Assembly: GCA_019352135.1 (NCBI GenBank)
Contig: JABBNX010000001.1
Coordinates: 1 to 64,000, forward strand
DNA from: Pseudomonadota bacterium
Lineage (GTDB): Bacteria > Desulfobacterota > Desulfuromonadia > Geobacterales > Pseudopelobacteraceae
Length of the DNA: 64,000 nt
Direction: 5' to 3'
This document shows positions 29,933 through 40,299 of this stretch, one piece after another. Numbering within the stretch: the stretch's first letter is position 1; each line of letters begins with the position of its first letter. The notes beneath the pieces are model-generated. The model was not told where the DNA came from, made no database searches, and was given only the letters and a program-made list of their open reading frames with translations. Both the position numbers and the translations under genes were made by a program.

Positions 29933-32200
29933 ATGTTCCGGTTCAGTCTGAAAACCAAAGCAACACTTCTCCTTCTCCTGTTCGTAACGATTGCACTGTC
30001 CGCTCTGCTGTTTTTGATAGCGTACCTGCTCGTCAACCGCGTCAGGAGCATACCTCTTATCTTTCTTCTAATCTTCCTTTCGCTGCTTTCATTGGCCATG
30101 TTCTGGTTTATGTACCGCTATCTGAAGCGTTATGAGCGCGCCGACGTGCAACTCCATCGCCAGAACGAATATCTGCAGGCACTGCACGAAACAACCCTTG
30201 GGTTGATCAGCCGTCTGGACGTTGCCGGGCTGTTGCAGGCCCTTGTTATCCGCGCCGGTAGTCTGCTTGGTACGGAACATTGTTATGTATATCTTAAAAA
30301 CAGTGCCGGAACCGAAATGGAAATGGTTTTTCAGAGCGGCATATACAATTATCTTGACCATTATCCGATCAGGCGGGGAGAGGGCATCGCCGGACGAATA
30401 TGGAACACGGGGAATCTGTCTCATATCGACGATTACAGCACGTGGGAAGGACGGTTGCCCGATGCAGACCGGGACGTATTGAGGACTATGGCGGGTGTGC
30501 CGCTTAAGTCAGGTGAGGATGTTGTGGGTGTTCTTGGTGTTGCGTTTGTTGATGAAGGAATTCATTTGAGTAATGAGCAATTGGAACTTCTGGTCCAGTT
30601 TGGTGAATTGGCATCGCTGGCCCTTGAAAATGCCCGCCTCATTGATGAGTCAAAGCGGGAACTGGCCGAAAGGATAAAGGCTGAAGAACACCTGCGCAAG
30701 CTTTCCGTTGCGGTTGAGCAAAATCCCGCTTCAATTGTCATTACCGATACCTCCGGTGTCATAGAATATGTCAACCCGCATTATACCGAGTTGACCGGCT
30801 ACACGTTTGATGAAGCGGTCGGCCAGAATCCGAGTGTTCTTAAGACAGGAGAAACAAGTAACGAAGAATACAAGCAACTGTGGGAAACAATTATTGCAGG
30901 CGGTGAATGGCGCGGCGAATTCCACAACCGCAAAAAAGATGGCGAATTGTATTGGGAGCAGGCCCTGATTGCTCCCATCAGGGATAACAGTTATGCCATT
31001 ACTCATTTTATTGCCATCAAGGAGGATATTACCGAACATAAACAGTTGGAGGGGCAGCTCCGTCAAGCACAGAAAATGGATGCGATAGGTCAACTGGCCG
31101 GAGGCATCGCCCATGATTTCAATAACATTCTGACTGCTATTGTTGGGTATGCCAGTATTATGCAGCTCAAGCTTCCTGGCGACAGCCCCCTGAAAAAAAA
31201 TGCTGAACAGATAGCTGCTACTGCAGAACGTGGGGCACGCCTGACTCAGAGTTTGCTGGCCTTCAGTCGCAAGCAGGCATCAAACCCCGTTGTTGTCGAC
31301 CTGAATGAAATAATTAACCGTGTTCATCAGCTATTGCTCCGGTTGATCAGCGAAGATATTTATCTTGAAATTAATCTCGAAAAGAGAGGGTTACCGGTTT
31401 TGGCCGATAGCGGTCAGCTTGAGCAGGTGCTGATGAACCTGTCCACAAATGCCCGGGATGCTCTGCCACACGGCGGTCCAATCGTCATAACAACCGAAGC
31501 GGTCACTCTTGATACTGATTTTGTCCTTGCAAGGGGATTCGGCCAGCCGGGCAGATACGCCCTGCTGACCTTTACCGACAGTGGCGAAGGGATGGAACCG
31601 GAAATTGTAAAACATATCTTTGAGCCATTCTATACGACGAAAGAGCTGGGTAAAGGAACCGGTTTGGGGCTTTCCATCGTTTATGGCGTTATCAAAAAAC
31701 ATAATGGGTATATCCTCTGCCACAGCACCATAGGAATCGGCACAATTTTTCAGATTTATCTGCCGCTTCTTGACTCTGTTCCTGCCGGGCGTGAAGAAAA
31801 AGTGCCGGAAAAGGTCGAGGATGTCCATGGCGGTGACTATATCCTGCTGGCCGAAGACAACGAAGCCACCCGTGAGCTCATCAAAAACATTCTGGAGGAA
31901 TTTAATTATTCTGTCATTGTGGCGGTTGACGGCGAAGAGGCCTTGGAACGCTTTCGCGAACAGACAAAGCGGATCAGTATGGTGATACTTGATGTCATCA
32001 TGCCGAAAATGAACGGCCGCGATGTGTATAATGAGATGAAACATATTGACTCGAACGTGAGAATTCTGTTTTGCAGCGGCTACACCAAGGATGTGGTGGT
32101 CAGTCAAGGCGGACTGGACGAGGAAATGAATTACCTGGCGAAACCTTTTACTCCCAAAGAGCTGCTGATGAAAATTCGTGAGGTGCTTGATAATGGGTAA
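29933..32200 (+). CDS. Hybrid sensor histidine kinase (GAF-PAS-HisKA-HATPase-REC)
   Basis: A 755-residue membrane sensor kinase. Two transmembrane helices (about 10-55) precede a GAF domain (about 85-240), a short coiled coil, a PAS domain (about 255-375), the dimerisation domain with the phospho-acceptor His394 in [11 protein letters not shown], an HATPase domain (GSGEGMEP and [13 protein letters not shown]) and a C-terminal receiver with Asp687. The ATG at 29933 follows AGGGGTGG. It overlaps the HD-GYP regulator by 8 bases, so signal flow from His394 through Asp687 to that regulator, and on to c-di-GMP breakdown, is likely. The stimulus is unknown; GAF and PAS could bind a small ligand or haem. 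Confidence 0.92.
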   Translation: MFRFSLKTKATLLLLLFVTIALSALLFLIAYLLVNRVRSIPLIFLLIFLSLLSLAMFWFMYRYLKRYERADVQLHRQNEYLQALHETTLGLISRLDVAGLLQALVIRAGSLLGTEHCYVYLKNSAGTEMEMVFQSGIYNYLDHYPIRRGEGIAGRIWNTGNLSHIDDYSTWEGRLPDADRDVLRTMAGVPLKSGEDVVGVLGVAFVDEGIHLSNEQLELLVQFGELASLALENARLIDESKRELAERIKAEEHLRKLSVAVEQNPASIVITDTSGVIEYVNPHYTELTGYTFDEAVGQNPSVLKTGETSNEEYKQLWETIIAGGEWRGEFHNRKKDGELYWEQALIAPIRDNSYAITHFIAIKEDITEHKQLEGQLRQAQKMDAIGQLAGGIAHDFNNILTAIVGYASIMQLKLPGDSPLKKNAEQIAATAERGARLTQSLLAFSRKQASNPVVVDLNEIINRVHQLLLRLISEDIYLEINLEKRGLPVLADSGQLEQVLMNLSTNARDALPHGGPIVITTEAVTLDTDFVLARGFGQPGRYALLTFTDSGEGMEPEIVKHIFEPFYTTKELGKGTGLGLSIVYGVIKKHNGYILCHSTIGIGTIFQIYLPLLDSVPAGREEKVPEKVEDVHGGDYILLAEDNEATRELIKNILEEFNYSVIVAVDGEEALERFREQTKRISMVILDVIMPKMNGRDVYNEMKHIDSNVRILFCSGYTKDVVVSQGGLDEEMNYLAKPFTPKELLMKIREVLDNG

Positions 32201-33281
32201 CAACAGTAATGGTAAAATATTTGTGGTTGATGATGATCGTTTTGTCCTTGAGAGCGTCACAACGTTGCTGACCGAATTCGGATTTTCGGTGCGCGCTTTT
32301 TCAAGCGGCCAGGAAGCGGTCAGGCAGTTTGTGCTGGAGCCGGTTGATCTGGTACTGACGGACATCAATATGCCGATCATGGATGGACTTGAACTGCTGG
32401 AAAAGATCCGTTTTCTTGACAGGGAAACTCCGGTTGTGCTGATGACGGCATATGCTGATCTGGATGTGGCGGTTAAGGCAATCCAGAAAGGTGCTTTTGA
32501 TTTTATAATAAAGCCATACCGTCCGCCGGCACTGGTTCATACGGTTGAGAAAGGGGTCAATTTCAAGCGGTTAACCCAGATCGAAAAGAACTACAAGGCC
32601 GAGTTGGAACGCATGGTCGCAACCAGAACGGCCGAACTCAATGCCGCGCTTGGCGAGATCACCCACATGAGCCGGGAAATTATCGAACGGCTGACCGCCG
32701 CCGCCGAACTTCGTGACGAAGATACCGGCCAGCATATTTTGCGGGTAGGTCTGTATGCCAAGCATCTGGCGCTGCATTTAAATATGCATGACAGTTTTGT
32801 GAACGATATTTCGGTGGCCAGCACCATGCATGATGTCGGTAAAATCGGCATTCCCGATTCAATTCTTCTGAAGGCGGGTGCGCTGACGACAGAGGAATTT
32901 GCCATTATCAAACAGCATACAACCATCGGCGAGCGTATCCTGAAAGGGTCTCCTCACAGCATGCTCAAGATGGGGGCAGTCATTGCCGCGACGCATCATG
33001 AACGCTGGGATGGCACCGGTTATCCGGATGGTTTGAAAGGAGAGGAGACACCTTTAGAGGGGCGGATCGTCATGATTGTTGACCAGTATGACGCCTTGCG
33101 CAGCAGTCGGGTCTATAAACAGGCGCTTGACCACGCCAAAACCTGCAATATCATTTTGAGTGGTGATGGCCGCACGTTGCCACAGCATTTTGATCCGGAA
33201 GTGTTGACGGCATTTGACGAAATCAAGGACGATTTTGCCGGGATTTACGAGAAGAGCCAGGAAGGAGCCGTGCCTGAATGA
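32193..33281 (+). CDS. RpfG-type response regulator with HD-GYP domain
   Basis: A 362-residue regulator. The receiver (about 5-125) has acceptor Asp57 in LTDINMP and an acidic pocket DDD near residue 13. A coiled-coil linker leads to the HD-GYP domain (about 165-340) with HD at 213-214 in [10 protein letters not shown], and [16 protein letters not shown] from about 268. All residues of an active c-di-GMP phosphodiesterase are visible. The start is the ATG at 32193, inside the last codons of the kinase gene. Confidence 0.93.
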   Translation: MGNNSNGKIFVVDDDRFVLESVTTLLTEFGFSVRAFSSGQEAVRQFVLEPVDLVLTDINMPIMDGLELLEKIRFLDRETPVVLMTAYADLDVAVKAIQKGAFDFIIKPYRPPALVHTVEKGVNFKRLTQIEKNYKAELERMVATRTAELNAALGEITHMSREIIERLTAAAELRDEDTGQHILRVGLYAKHLALHLNMHDSFVNDISVASTMHDVGKIGIPDSILLKAGALTTEEFAIIKQHTTIGERILKGSPHSMLKMGAVIAATHHERWDGTGYPDGLKGEETPLEGRIVMIVDQYDALRSSRVYKQALDHAKTCNIILSGDGRTLPQHFDPEVLTAFDEIKDDFAGIYEKSQEGAVPE

Positions 33282-33314
33282 TCGGAAACGGCACGTGAAA
33301 GGTGTGTTAACGAG

Positions 33315-35687
33315 TTATCGATCCAGATCTGCCAACACAAAATCGACCGATCCGAGGATCGCCAGAAAATCGGCAACCAGCCAGCCGCGACTCATGATCG
33401 GCAGAACCTGGATGTGCGGAAAGCTGGGAGTCTTGATGCGGAGGCGATACGGGACTGAAAGGCCGTCTGATACGGCAAAGTAACCATTTTCTCCCTTTGG
33501 TGCCTCAATAGCAGAGTAGTTTTCTCCTCGCGGGGGAGACATGCCGCGGGTGCTGTTGACAAAGTGATGGATCAGAGATTCGATGTTCTCCAGCGCATCA
33601 CGTTTTTGTGGCAGTACATAGCGATAGTCGTCAGTAATATAGCGTCCCTCAGGCATCCCGCGCATGGCTTGTTCTACAATCCGGAGCGATTGTCTGATTT
33701 CCAGCGTCCGCACCAGATAGCGCGCCCAGCAATCGCCACCTTCGGCGGTCGGCACTTCAAAATCAAAACGATCATACCCACCGTACGGCATTTTGCGCCG
33801 CAGATCCCACTCAAAGCCGCACGCTCGAAGATTTGGGCCTGTCACCCCCCACTCCTGTGCATCCTGAAGCGAAATTTCACCGACACCCTGCAACCGCTTA
33901 CGGAAGATCGGGTTGCCATTAATCAGTTGCTCGTATTCTTTCAAGCGGTGCGGCATCCATTCGAGCAGGGTGCGTACCGGCTCCTGCCAGCCGTCCGGCA
34001 GGTCTTCGGTAACACCGCCGATACGGAACCAGGCGGGGTGCATTCTCCCGCCGGTAATCATCTCAACAATGTCAAAAATCTTCTCCCGGTCGGTAAACGT
34101 ATAGAAAACCGGTGTCATTGCCCCTACGTCTGCTGCAAATGTTCCCAGCCAGACCAGGTGGCTGGCAATTCGGAACAGTTCTGACAGCATGACACGGATA
34201 TAGATGGCCCGGTCCGGTACGGTGATGCCGCAGAGCCGTTCAACCGAGTTGACGTAGGCCAGGTTGTTCTGCACGCCGGACAGATAATCGATGCGGTCGG
34301 TGTACGGAATGAACTGATTCCAGTGCTGACGTTCGGCAATTTTTTCGGCACCGCGATGGTGGTAGCCGATATCAAAATCAATATCGCGGATCTCCTCGCC
34401 ATCCAGCTTGAGAATGCAGCGGATGATGCCATGGGTGCCGGGGTGTTGCGGCCCAAGGTTGAGAATCATCTCCCCTTCACTGATCCGTTCAAAAAACTCC
34501 GAAGCGGGAAGCGGAGCATGACGGCGGGCGTCCTCAAGCGTATAGGGCTTCATTTCGGTGGCGCGGAAGGGGTGGCTTTTCCTGAGTGGGTGTCCTTCCC
34601 AGTCGTGCGGCATCAGAATCCGGCGCAGGTTGGGGTGTCTGCTGAAGCGGATACCGTACATATCGTACACTTCCCGTTCGTACCAGTTGGCCGCAGGAAA
34701 GACGGAGGTGACGGAAGGCATGTCGGGCGTATCGCCGCTCAACTCGGTTTTAATGCGGATGTAACCGGGATGGTCAAACGAAAGCAGGTGGTAGTTGAGA
34801 GTGAAATCCTGATAGTTGCTCCGCTCCCGGCGGCAGGAGTCATCGACTGCGGCGATATCCTCCAGGCGCTTGAATGAAGGGCCGGAACGGTTTTTCAGAT
34901 ACTTCAGCACTGCGGGAACATGGACGGATGGAGACCGGAGTGTCAGCATGTCGGTCGAGGCCGGGTCGACGGAAACCTGGCCTTCAAATAACTGCCTGAT
35001 CTCTTCAGGTACGCCGAAATCCGGGAAGTCATGGCGCGGGGCCGGTGGTCGCCAGATCTCGTCAGAGCGGGGCTGGAACGCCGTGGGGTGCCCGGCTGCC
35101 GCGCCACGGATGCTGATCGCTTCCATGCCCGGTCCACGGGTATCATTGGATTTTGTTTCACCCGGCACCAGTACCGGTACGGTCGTCCCCTGCCAGCCAC
35201 CCTGCATGTGCAGCACCGGCCGGGCCGGGCGCTCTCCGGTTCTGATCTTCTCCTGCAGCAGTATCAACCCCTGCATAAAGGCCTCGGGCCGGGGCGGACA
35301 CCCCGGGACATACACATCTACCGGCAGAATCTGGTTAATTCCCTGTACAACGCTGTATACATCGTACATTCCACCAGAGTTGGCACAACTCCCCATCGAC
35401 ATTACCCAGCGGGGCTCGGCCATCTGTTCATAGAGAAGCAAAATTGAGGGGGCCATCTTGACAAAGGGGGTGCCGGCTATCACCATCAGGTCCGCTTCGC
35501 GAGGCGTGCCACGGAGAACTTCTGCCCCGAAGCGCGATACATCATGGCGAGAGGTGAATGAGGTCATCATTTCGACAAAGCAGCAGGAAAGACCGAAGAA
35601 CATCGGCCAGAGAGAATTGGCGCGCCCCCAGTTGATCATATCGTCGAGGCGGGTGAGGAGTACATTTTGGGGGATTTCGTTATCCAC
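33315..35687 (-). CDS. nuoBCD: Fused NADH-quinone oxidoreductase subunits B/C/D (NuoBCD)
   Basis: A single 790-residue chain joining three complex I subunits. NuoB (about 1-165) has the N2-cluster cysteines in [16 protein letters not shown] and [10 protein letters not shown] Pro/Arg-rich linker (about 166-240) leads to NuoC (about 245-400; [24 protein letters not shown]) and NuoD (about 405-790; [22 protein letters not shown]). There is no in-frame break, so the fusion is real. It is preceded by nuoA (8-base overlap), but no nuoE-N gene follows: the next gene is convergent. The remaining subunits must be encoded elsewhere. Confidence 0.95.
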   Translation of the reverse strand: MDNEIPQNVLLTRLDDMINWGRANSLWPMFFGLSCCFVEMMTSFTSRHDVSRFGAEVLRGTPREADLMVIAGTPFVKMAPSILLLYEQMAEPRWVMSMGSCANSGGMYDVYSVVQGINQILPVDVYVPGCPPRPEAFMQGLILLQEKIRTGERPARPVLHMQGGWQGTTVPVLVPGETKSNDTRGPGMEAISIRGAAAGHPTAFQPRSDEIWRPPAPRHDFPDFGVPEEIRQLFEGQVSVDPASTDMLTLRSPSVHVPAVLKYLKNRSGPSFKRLEDIAAVDDSCRRERSNYQDFTLNYHLLSFDHPGYIRIKTELSGDTPDMPSVTSVFPAANWYEREVYDMYGIRFSRHPNLRRILMPHDWEGHPLRKSHPFRATEMKPYTLEDARRHAPLPASEFFERISEGEMILNLGPQHPGTHGIIRCILKLDGEEIRDIDFDIGYHHRGAEKIAERQHWNQFIPYTDRIDYLSGVQNNLAYVNSVERLCGITVPDRAIYIRVMLSELFRIASHLVWLGTFAADVGAMTPVFYTFTDREKIFDIVEMITGGRMHPAWFRIGGVTEDLPDGWQEPVRTLLEWMPHRLKEYEQLINGNPIFRKRLQGVGEISLQDAQEWGVTGPNLRACGFEWDLRRKMPYGGYDRFDFEVPTAEGGDCWARYLVRTLEIRQSLRIVEQAMRGMPEGRYITDDYRYVLPQKRDALENIESLIHHFVNSTRGMSPPRGENYSAIEAPKGENGYFAVSDGLSVPYRLRIKTPSFPHIQVLPIMSRGWLVADFLAILGSVDFVLADLDR

Positions 35688-36069
35688 GTTTCACGTTCCC
35701 TTCACGGGAAGGCCCCCAATCCAGGCCCCCCTTTAGCCAGAGCCAGGCCAGGCCGGCAAACAGGATCGCAATGAAAACCGTAATCTGGACGAGTCCGGCA
35801 ATCCCCAGCAGATCCCAGGCTACGGCCCAGGTAAAGATAAAGGCAGCTTCGACATCAAAAACAATGAAAAAAATTGCTACAAGATAGAATGGCACCGGCC
35901 ACGCGAGCCGAGCCGAGCCGCTGGGAACAACTCCTGATTCATAGGCCATCTGCTTGGCGGGTGACGTGCGTTTGTCTCCAAGCCACCACGCGGCTACCAG
36001 CAGTACGCCGATCAGGATCACTGAAACAAACGCATAGATCGCAATATGGTAGAAAGAGGGTGAGATCAT
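35680..36069 (-). CDS. nuoA: NADH-quinone oxidoreductase subunit A
   Basis: A 129-residue, three-helix membrane subunit of complex I. It shows [23 protein letters not shown], the conserved loop near the quinone site, and [15 protein letters not shown] in the second helix. It overlaps nuoBCD by 8 bases. No strong ribosome site is visible before the ATG. Confidence 0.94.
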   Translation of the reverse strand: MISPSFYHIAIYAFVSVILIGVLLVAAWWLGDKRTSPAKQMAYESGVVPSGSARLAWPVPFYLVAIFFIVFDVEAAFIFTWAVAWDLLGIAGLVQITVFIAILFAGLAWLWLKGGLDWGPSREGNVKRG

Positions 36070-36170
36070 TGAGTAACTATATCAGATGAACCGCGCATGT
36101 AAAAGCACAGAAGTAAATAGTGTCCTTTCGGAAACTGCGGATGAGCACCTGCAGGTTTCAACTTCAAATG

Positions 36171-36197
36171 AAAAGCCCGCCAAATGTTTCGGCGGGC
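36171..36197 (-). terminator. Possible minus-strand terminator upstream of nuoA
   Basis: On the minus strand GCCCGCC and GGCGGGC pair across a 9-base loop and are followed by TTTTCATTTG. It lies about 100 bases before the nuoA start, so it would end a transcript coming from 36200-36420 or act as a leader terminator of nuoA. Confidence 0.5.
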
Positions 36198-36610
36198 TTC
36201 ACTTATCTTTACGTATTCGATTCCGTTTTCAAGGAGTATTCCGATTCTACCTTCCCTCGGAGTGACGTTCTCAAACTATGTGTACTGCTTTCAGGTGGAG
36301 TATTTGCGATAATAACCGCCTCCCTTTGAAATTTTACCTCTGAATCAGGTGGGTCGGAGCGCTACAGCCTCCTCTATTCGGTCATGCTCAGGCGGAGTTT
36401 CTTCCATAAAAAACCTCCAAACCAGATTCACTTCCTTCTTGCTGATTCAAATATACCACTACCAAAATAAAATAACAGTCTGTTTAATTTTTTTTATCAG
36501 GCGTATAATAAGCAAGTTAATTTGGTTTGGTTGCCGATAAGATTTTGCCCACGTCGTATGTACCCGCCTTTCAACCTCCGCAAATTTTCCTAACTTTTCC
36601 GGCCTGCAAG

Positions 36611-36638
36611 TTGAAAAACTCCCGATGAGGTCTATACT
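36611..36638 (+). promoter_or_regulatory. Putative sigma-70 promoter for sixA
   Basis: TTGAAA (36611-36616) and TATACT (36633-36638) with a 16-base spacer, about 30 bases before the ATG at 36672, which has a strong AGGAGG. Confidence 0.5.
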
Positions 36639-36671
36639 TGTATCCAATTATCAATCGATCAGGAGGATACC

Positions 36672-37187
36672 ATGGTATTATATGTTATGCGGCACGCAGA
36701 AGCGGTAGATGGTAGTGATACATTGCAGGATGAGTGGCGCTACCTGACAGAGAACGGAAGGTCGGCAGCTAAAAAAATGAGTTCATCGATCGTCAAATAC
36801 GGCCCCAAGCCGCGGTTAACCATAACCAGCCCCCTGACACGCGCGGTGCAAACAGCCGAAATTGTGGCTGAAAAGGCCTGTCGCAAGAATGTGGTCGTCG
36901 CAAGCCGGTTCCTTCTGCCGGGGACTGACGTCAGCCAATTGATCTCATATTTAATGGAATGCGGAGATGCCAAGCGAATCATGGTGGTTGGCCACGAACC
37001 TCAGCTTGGATTGTTGGTTGCGACGCTGCTCGGCCGGGCAGATGAGGCAATTTCACTGAAAAAAGGGGCCTGCGTGGCTCTGGAGCTGAGCCCGGATATG
37101 GATGATAAGCCAGCCGGATTTCTCTGGCATCTGGCTCCCGGTAAAAAACGGGTGATGTCGTTCAAAAAGGCCTTTTTGCAAAAATAG
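36672..37187 (+). CDS. sixA: SixA-like histidine phosphatase
   Basis: A 171-residue histidine-phosphatase superfamily member. The catalytic RHA motif is at 7-9 (VMRHAEAVD), the second Arg is in SPLTRAVQTAEIV, and the second His in VGHEPQLG. Size and motif layout match SixA, which dephosphorylates phosphohistidine on His-containing phosphotransfer proteins or on PTS-Ntr components. The substrate here is unknown. It is a single gene with its own promoter. Confidence 0.88.
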   Translation: MVLYVMRHAEAVDGSDTLQDEWRYLTENGRSAAKKMSSSIVKYGPKPRLTITSPLTRAVQTAEIVAEKACRKNVVVASRFLLPGTDVSQLISYLMECGDAKRIMVVGHEPQLGLLVATLLGRADEAISLKKGACVALELSPDMDDKPAGFLWHLAPGKKRVMSFKKAFLQK

Positions 37188-37507
37188 CGGCATACTGAAC
37201 GATTGCGAGCTGAATCAAACTTCAACGGAATGAGTGAACTTCGGTTTATCTGAGTGACCGGGAGATGTTTCGGTGAATAATTTTTGAGCACGGCCTGATT
37301 GAAGAGGCCCGTACTACCGCTTTGTTGTGTTTACGTCATGTTTGTATCAATCACGCCCCTTCCTTTATATCTTCGTCATCAAACCGTCACAATCAGTTTT
37401 CCCACTTGTAACGCAAACAGTTCCGAATTGCGTGTAGAATCCGCACGTTAATTGCTGCTCGCTCACTATGATGCTCTCTGCCACGTTTCTGGAGGAGGTT
37501 CTGCCCC
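37188..37507. other. 320-base intergenic region between sixA and the GGDEF-EAL gene
   Basis: Nothing gene-like. An imperfect inverted repeat lies at 37288-37313 (CACGGCCT and AGGCCCGT arms, 7-base loop) without a proper T-run, so it is at most a weak terminator. A TAGAAT (about 37434-37439) could be a -10 for the next gene; no good -35 was found. Confidence 0.4.
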
Positions 37508-40183
37508 ATGTTTGTAACAACCGATAAAATCTTTTCCGCACCGTATAATATTTTTTCGCCGGCCAGGATTATGCTGTTGTATTTATCTGTCGGGATAGGG
37601 TGGATATTTTTCTCGGATGTTACTACCGCCTGGCTGGTAAAGGATCAGCATCAGTTTGAACAGCTTGCTGTTTTGAAGGGGATTCTCTTTGTCATCGCAA
37701 CCGCCTCTTTATTGCATCTGCTGATCCGTCATTATGCCCGGCAGCTTCGCTCATCAGAAGAAACATTTCACCTCGCCGAGCAGGAAATTAAGAAGCTGGC
37801 CTATTACGACCGTGAAACCGGTCTCCCCAATCATAACCTGCTGCTGGACCGGTTGAATCAGGTAATTGCGTTCAACAGCCGCAAGTGTAAAAATACTGCG
37901 GTCATTTACATCAGTCTGACCGGCTTCAAAGCTGTTGTCGACGCACGGGGCCACAGCGGTGGTTGTGAGGTGGTGCATGGCATCGCCGAACGATTGGTTG
38001 CGACGGTGCGCGAATATGATACGGTGGCTCGAATCCATCGTGATGAATTCGTACTCGTATTGGGCGGAACCGTGCTGGAGGGTGATGTTGCCATGATTTT
38101 GCACAAGCTCCAGTCGCTCTTTTCCGTGCCGATCCGGCTGGGAGCCGATGAGACAGTAATTCCAGCCTGTTTTGGAGTGGCCTGTTTTCCTTCAGACGGT
38201 GTGACGAGCGAACTGCTGTTGCAAAATGCCCATATCGCGATGAACCAGGCCCGCCAAAGTGGCGACATGTTCCAGTATTACTCCGAAGCACTTAACCAGA
38301 AGGCTGTCGAACACCTCAGTATTGAAACCGGTCTCCGTCGAGCGCTGGATGGTGGCGAATTTTATCTCTGCTATCAACCCAAGATGGATATTAACGGCGC
38401 GGACATTATCGGCATGGAAGCACTTGTGCGCTGGCAGCGTCCAGGTTATGGCATAATCACGCCCGACAAGTTTATCCCTGTCGCGGAAGAGAACGGCATG
38501 ATCGTGCGTCTGGGGGCATATGTATTACAGGAGGCCTGCAGGCAGAACAAGGCGTGGCAGGATGCCGGATTGCCAAAGCTCAGAGTCTCCGTCAATCTCT
38601 CTGCCCGCCAGTTGCGTGATAACGCCTTTGTGCCGCTGGTTATGCAGACCCTTGTTGAAACCGGACTGGAGCCGCACTATCTCGAATTGGAATTGACCGA
38701 AAGCGCCCTGATGGGTGATGGGAGTGATACCGTCTGCAAGCTTCTGCGCCTGAAAGATCTTGGTATTGGTATTTCGGTGGATGACTTTGGCACCGGCTAC
38801 TCTTCGCTCTCGTATCTCAAACATCTGCCGATTGATACGATAAAGATTGATCGCTCGTTTGTCCGCGATATCGTCAACGATCCCGATGATGCGGCGATTG
38901 TGGACGCTATTGTTGCCATGGCTCATGCGCTAAAGCTGAATGTAATCGCCGAGGGGGTCGAAACACGTGAACAGCTGGAATTCCTCCGTCAACGAAAATG
39001 CCAGCAGGCACAGGGGTACTATTTTGCCCGGCCGCTTGATCCCCAGCAGTTTGAAGCCTTTATTGCTCAAGGAATATCGGTTGGAGATATGTCGGTTTCC
39101 ACACCTGATTTATCCTCCCAAAAATGTAGCCTGGAAACGCATTTCTGCATGGAAGAACCGGTTCCATCAGGTCGCAGCAGCGGTCCGGATGCGGAAGCCG
39201 GCAGTGCAGAGTATATCGGCGATATTTCCATCCCGGTTGTGCCAGCAAATCCCGCCGATAACCTTGCTGCCGTTCTCAAACGATTTCAGAACGACCCTGC
39301 GCTGCAGGTGCTGCCGGTGGTTGACGATAGTTGTGCGGTCGGCATTATCAATCGCTCCACCTTTCTGGAAGAGCATGTCATCGGTATGAACGGGTTCGCA
39401 TTTCATATAAATCATTCAAAGAAGATGCGCGATCTGATGGTTCCTGCCACGCTGCAGTTTGAATCAAATGTCAGGATCAGGGACGTTGCCCAGGCAATCC
39501 AGTTGCAGGAGGCTCATGTCCGGGTAGACAATATCTGCGTGAGCCGTAACGGAATCTATTACGGGGTCGTAGATGTCAACCGCTTCATCAACGCCATTAC
39601 CGATATCAACCTGACACTGGCCAAAAGTGCCAATCCGCTGACCGGACTGCCGGGCAACGAGACAATTCAACGCGAGATAAACGAGCGGCTCCAGACAGGA
39701 GAGGATTTTGATATTGCCTACATCGATATCGATAACTTCAAGCCGTACAACGATTATTACGGATTTCAACGGGGCGATGTGGTCATAAAGGCGATCGGAG
39801 AAATCATCTCCGGTGTGACACGAGCATCAGATGAGCAATTCTCCTGCTTTTGCGGGCATATCGGCGGTGATGACTTCATTATCATAACCGGAGCGCACCA
39901 TGCCGAGTACATCTCGTCACAGGTTATCAAGGCACTTGAGGAACACCTGCCCGTATTTCATGGAGAAAAGGATTTTTCCGCAGGGTGTTACAGTGCCGTA
40001 AACCGCAAAGGCGAACTGGAAACATTCGGGTTGCTCTCAATTTCCATCGGTATCGTCAATACCCGTTTGACGCCGGTTTCCTCGTATGCCCAGCTGGCTT
40101 CGATCTCAACAGAGGTCAAAAAGGCCGCCAAAAGGTTGCCGGGATCGTCACTGGTTGTCAATCGCCGGATACATGAGGAATAG
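37508..40183 (+). CDS. c-di-GMP signalling protein: degenerate GGDEF, EAL, CBS pair, second GGDEF
   Basis: An 891-residue protein. Two N-terminal transmembrane helices (about 19-75) are followed by a first GGDEF domain whose active site reads HRDEF (177-181) but keeps an RxxD inhibitory-site motif (REYD) before it. An EAL domain follows (E304 in EALVRW; DDFGTGYSSL; NVIAEGVET), apparently complete. Then come a linker, a CBS-like pair (about 575-690) and a second GGDEF with GGDDF from 786, which lacks the RxxD. It may degrade and make c-di-GMP, with the first domain acting as a sensor. The ATG has a strong GGAGGAGG site. Confidence 0.93.
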   Translation: MFVTTDKIFSAPYNIFSPARIMLLYLSVGIGWIFFSDVTTAWLVKDQHQFEQLAVLKGILFVIATASLLHLLIRHYARQLRSSEETFHLAEQEIKKLAYYDRETGLPNHNLLLDRLNQVIAFNSRKCKNTAVIYISLTGFKAVVDARGHSGGCEVVHGIAERLVATVREYDTVARIHRDEFVLVLGGTVLEGDVAMILHKLQSLFSVPIRLGADETVIPACFGVACFPSDGVTSELLLQNAHIAMNQARQSGDMFQYYSEALNQKAVEHLSIETGLRRALDGGEFYLCYQPKMDINGADIIGMEALVRWQRPGYGIITPDKFIPVAEENGMIVRLGAYVLQEACRQNKAWQDAGLPKLRVSVNLSARQLRDNAFVPLVMQTLVETGLEPHYLELELTESALMGDGSDTVCKLLRLKDLGIGISVDDFGTGYSSLSYLKHLPIDTIKIDRSFVRDIVNDPDDAAIVDAIVAMAHALKLNVIAEGVETREQLEFLRQRKCQQAQGYYFARPLDPQQFEAFIAQGISVGDMSVSTPDLSSQKCSLETHFCMEEPVPSGRSSGPDAEAGSAEYIGDISIPVVPANPADNLAAVLKRFQNDPALQVLPVVDDSCAVGIINRSTFLEEHVIGMNGFAFHINHSKKMRDLMVPATLQFESNVRIRDVAQAIQLQEAHVRVDNICVSRNGIYYGVVDVNRFINAITDINLTLAKSANPLTGLPGNETIQREINERLQTGEDFDIAYIDIDNFKPYNDYYGFQRGDVVIKAIGEIISGVTRASDEQFSCFCGHIGGDDFIIITGAHHAEYISSQVIKALEEHLPVFHGEKDFSAGCYSAVNRKGELETFGLLSISIGIVNTRLTPVSSYAQLASISTEVKKAAKRLPGSSLVVNRRIHEE

Positions 40184-40299
40184 TGGGGTAATGATAAGAC
40201 GGGGCGGAAGTTGTTCCCAGCCCCGCTATGTATGTGTACCATAGGAGGCAGATTTGTCCGCGGGTAGATCAATGGTTGCAGAACAGCTCACTGGGACAA
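40184..40299. other. Short convergent intergenic region with hairpin
   Basis: CGGGGC (40200-40205) and GCCCCG (40220-40225) form a hairpin just after the GGDEF-EAL stop, but no T-run follows on either strand. It may help end the two convergent transcripts. Confidence 0.3.

Larger units (their letters stand above)
36070..36671. other. 600-base intergenic region upstream of nuoA and sixA
   Basis: No convincing gene of normal size. It holds a GC-rich hairpin (36175-36197), the sixA promoter near 36611-36638, and on the minus strand a ribosome-site-like TTGGAGG followed by an ATG and 20 codons (MEETPPEHDRIEEAVALRPT, ending near 36347). That tiny frame plus the hairpin could be a short minus-strand transcript; otherwise the region is AT-rich and unremarkable. 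Confidence 0.4.

Noticed and set aside
31391..32380. Minus-strand frame of 329 codons opposite the kinase and regulator genes
   Set aside because: The plus strand carries clear kinase, receiver and HD-GYP motifs here; no domain in the antisense product.
33315..35687. NuoBCD fusion as a missing stop or assembly artefact
   Set aside because: The linkers are full-length and in frame at both joints, and fused nuoCD and nuoBCD genes are known in other bacteria.
37288..37313. Terminator after sixA
   Set aside because: The stem is imperfect and lacks a T-run on the plus strand, so it was kept only as a note on the intergenic region.
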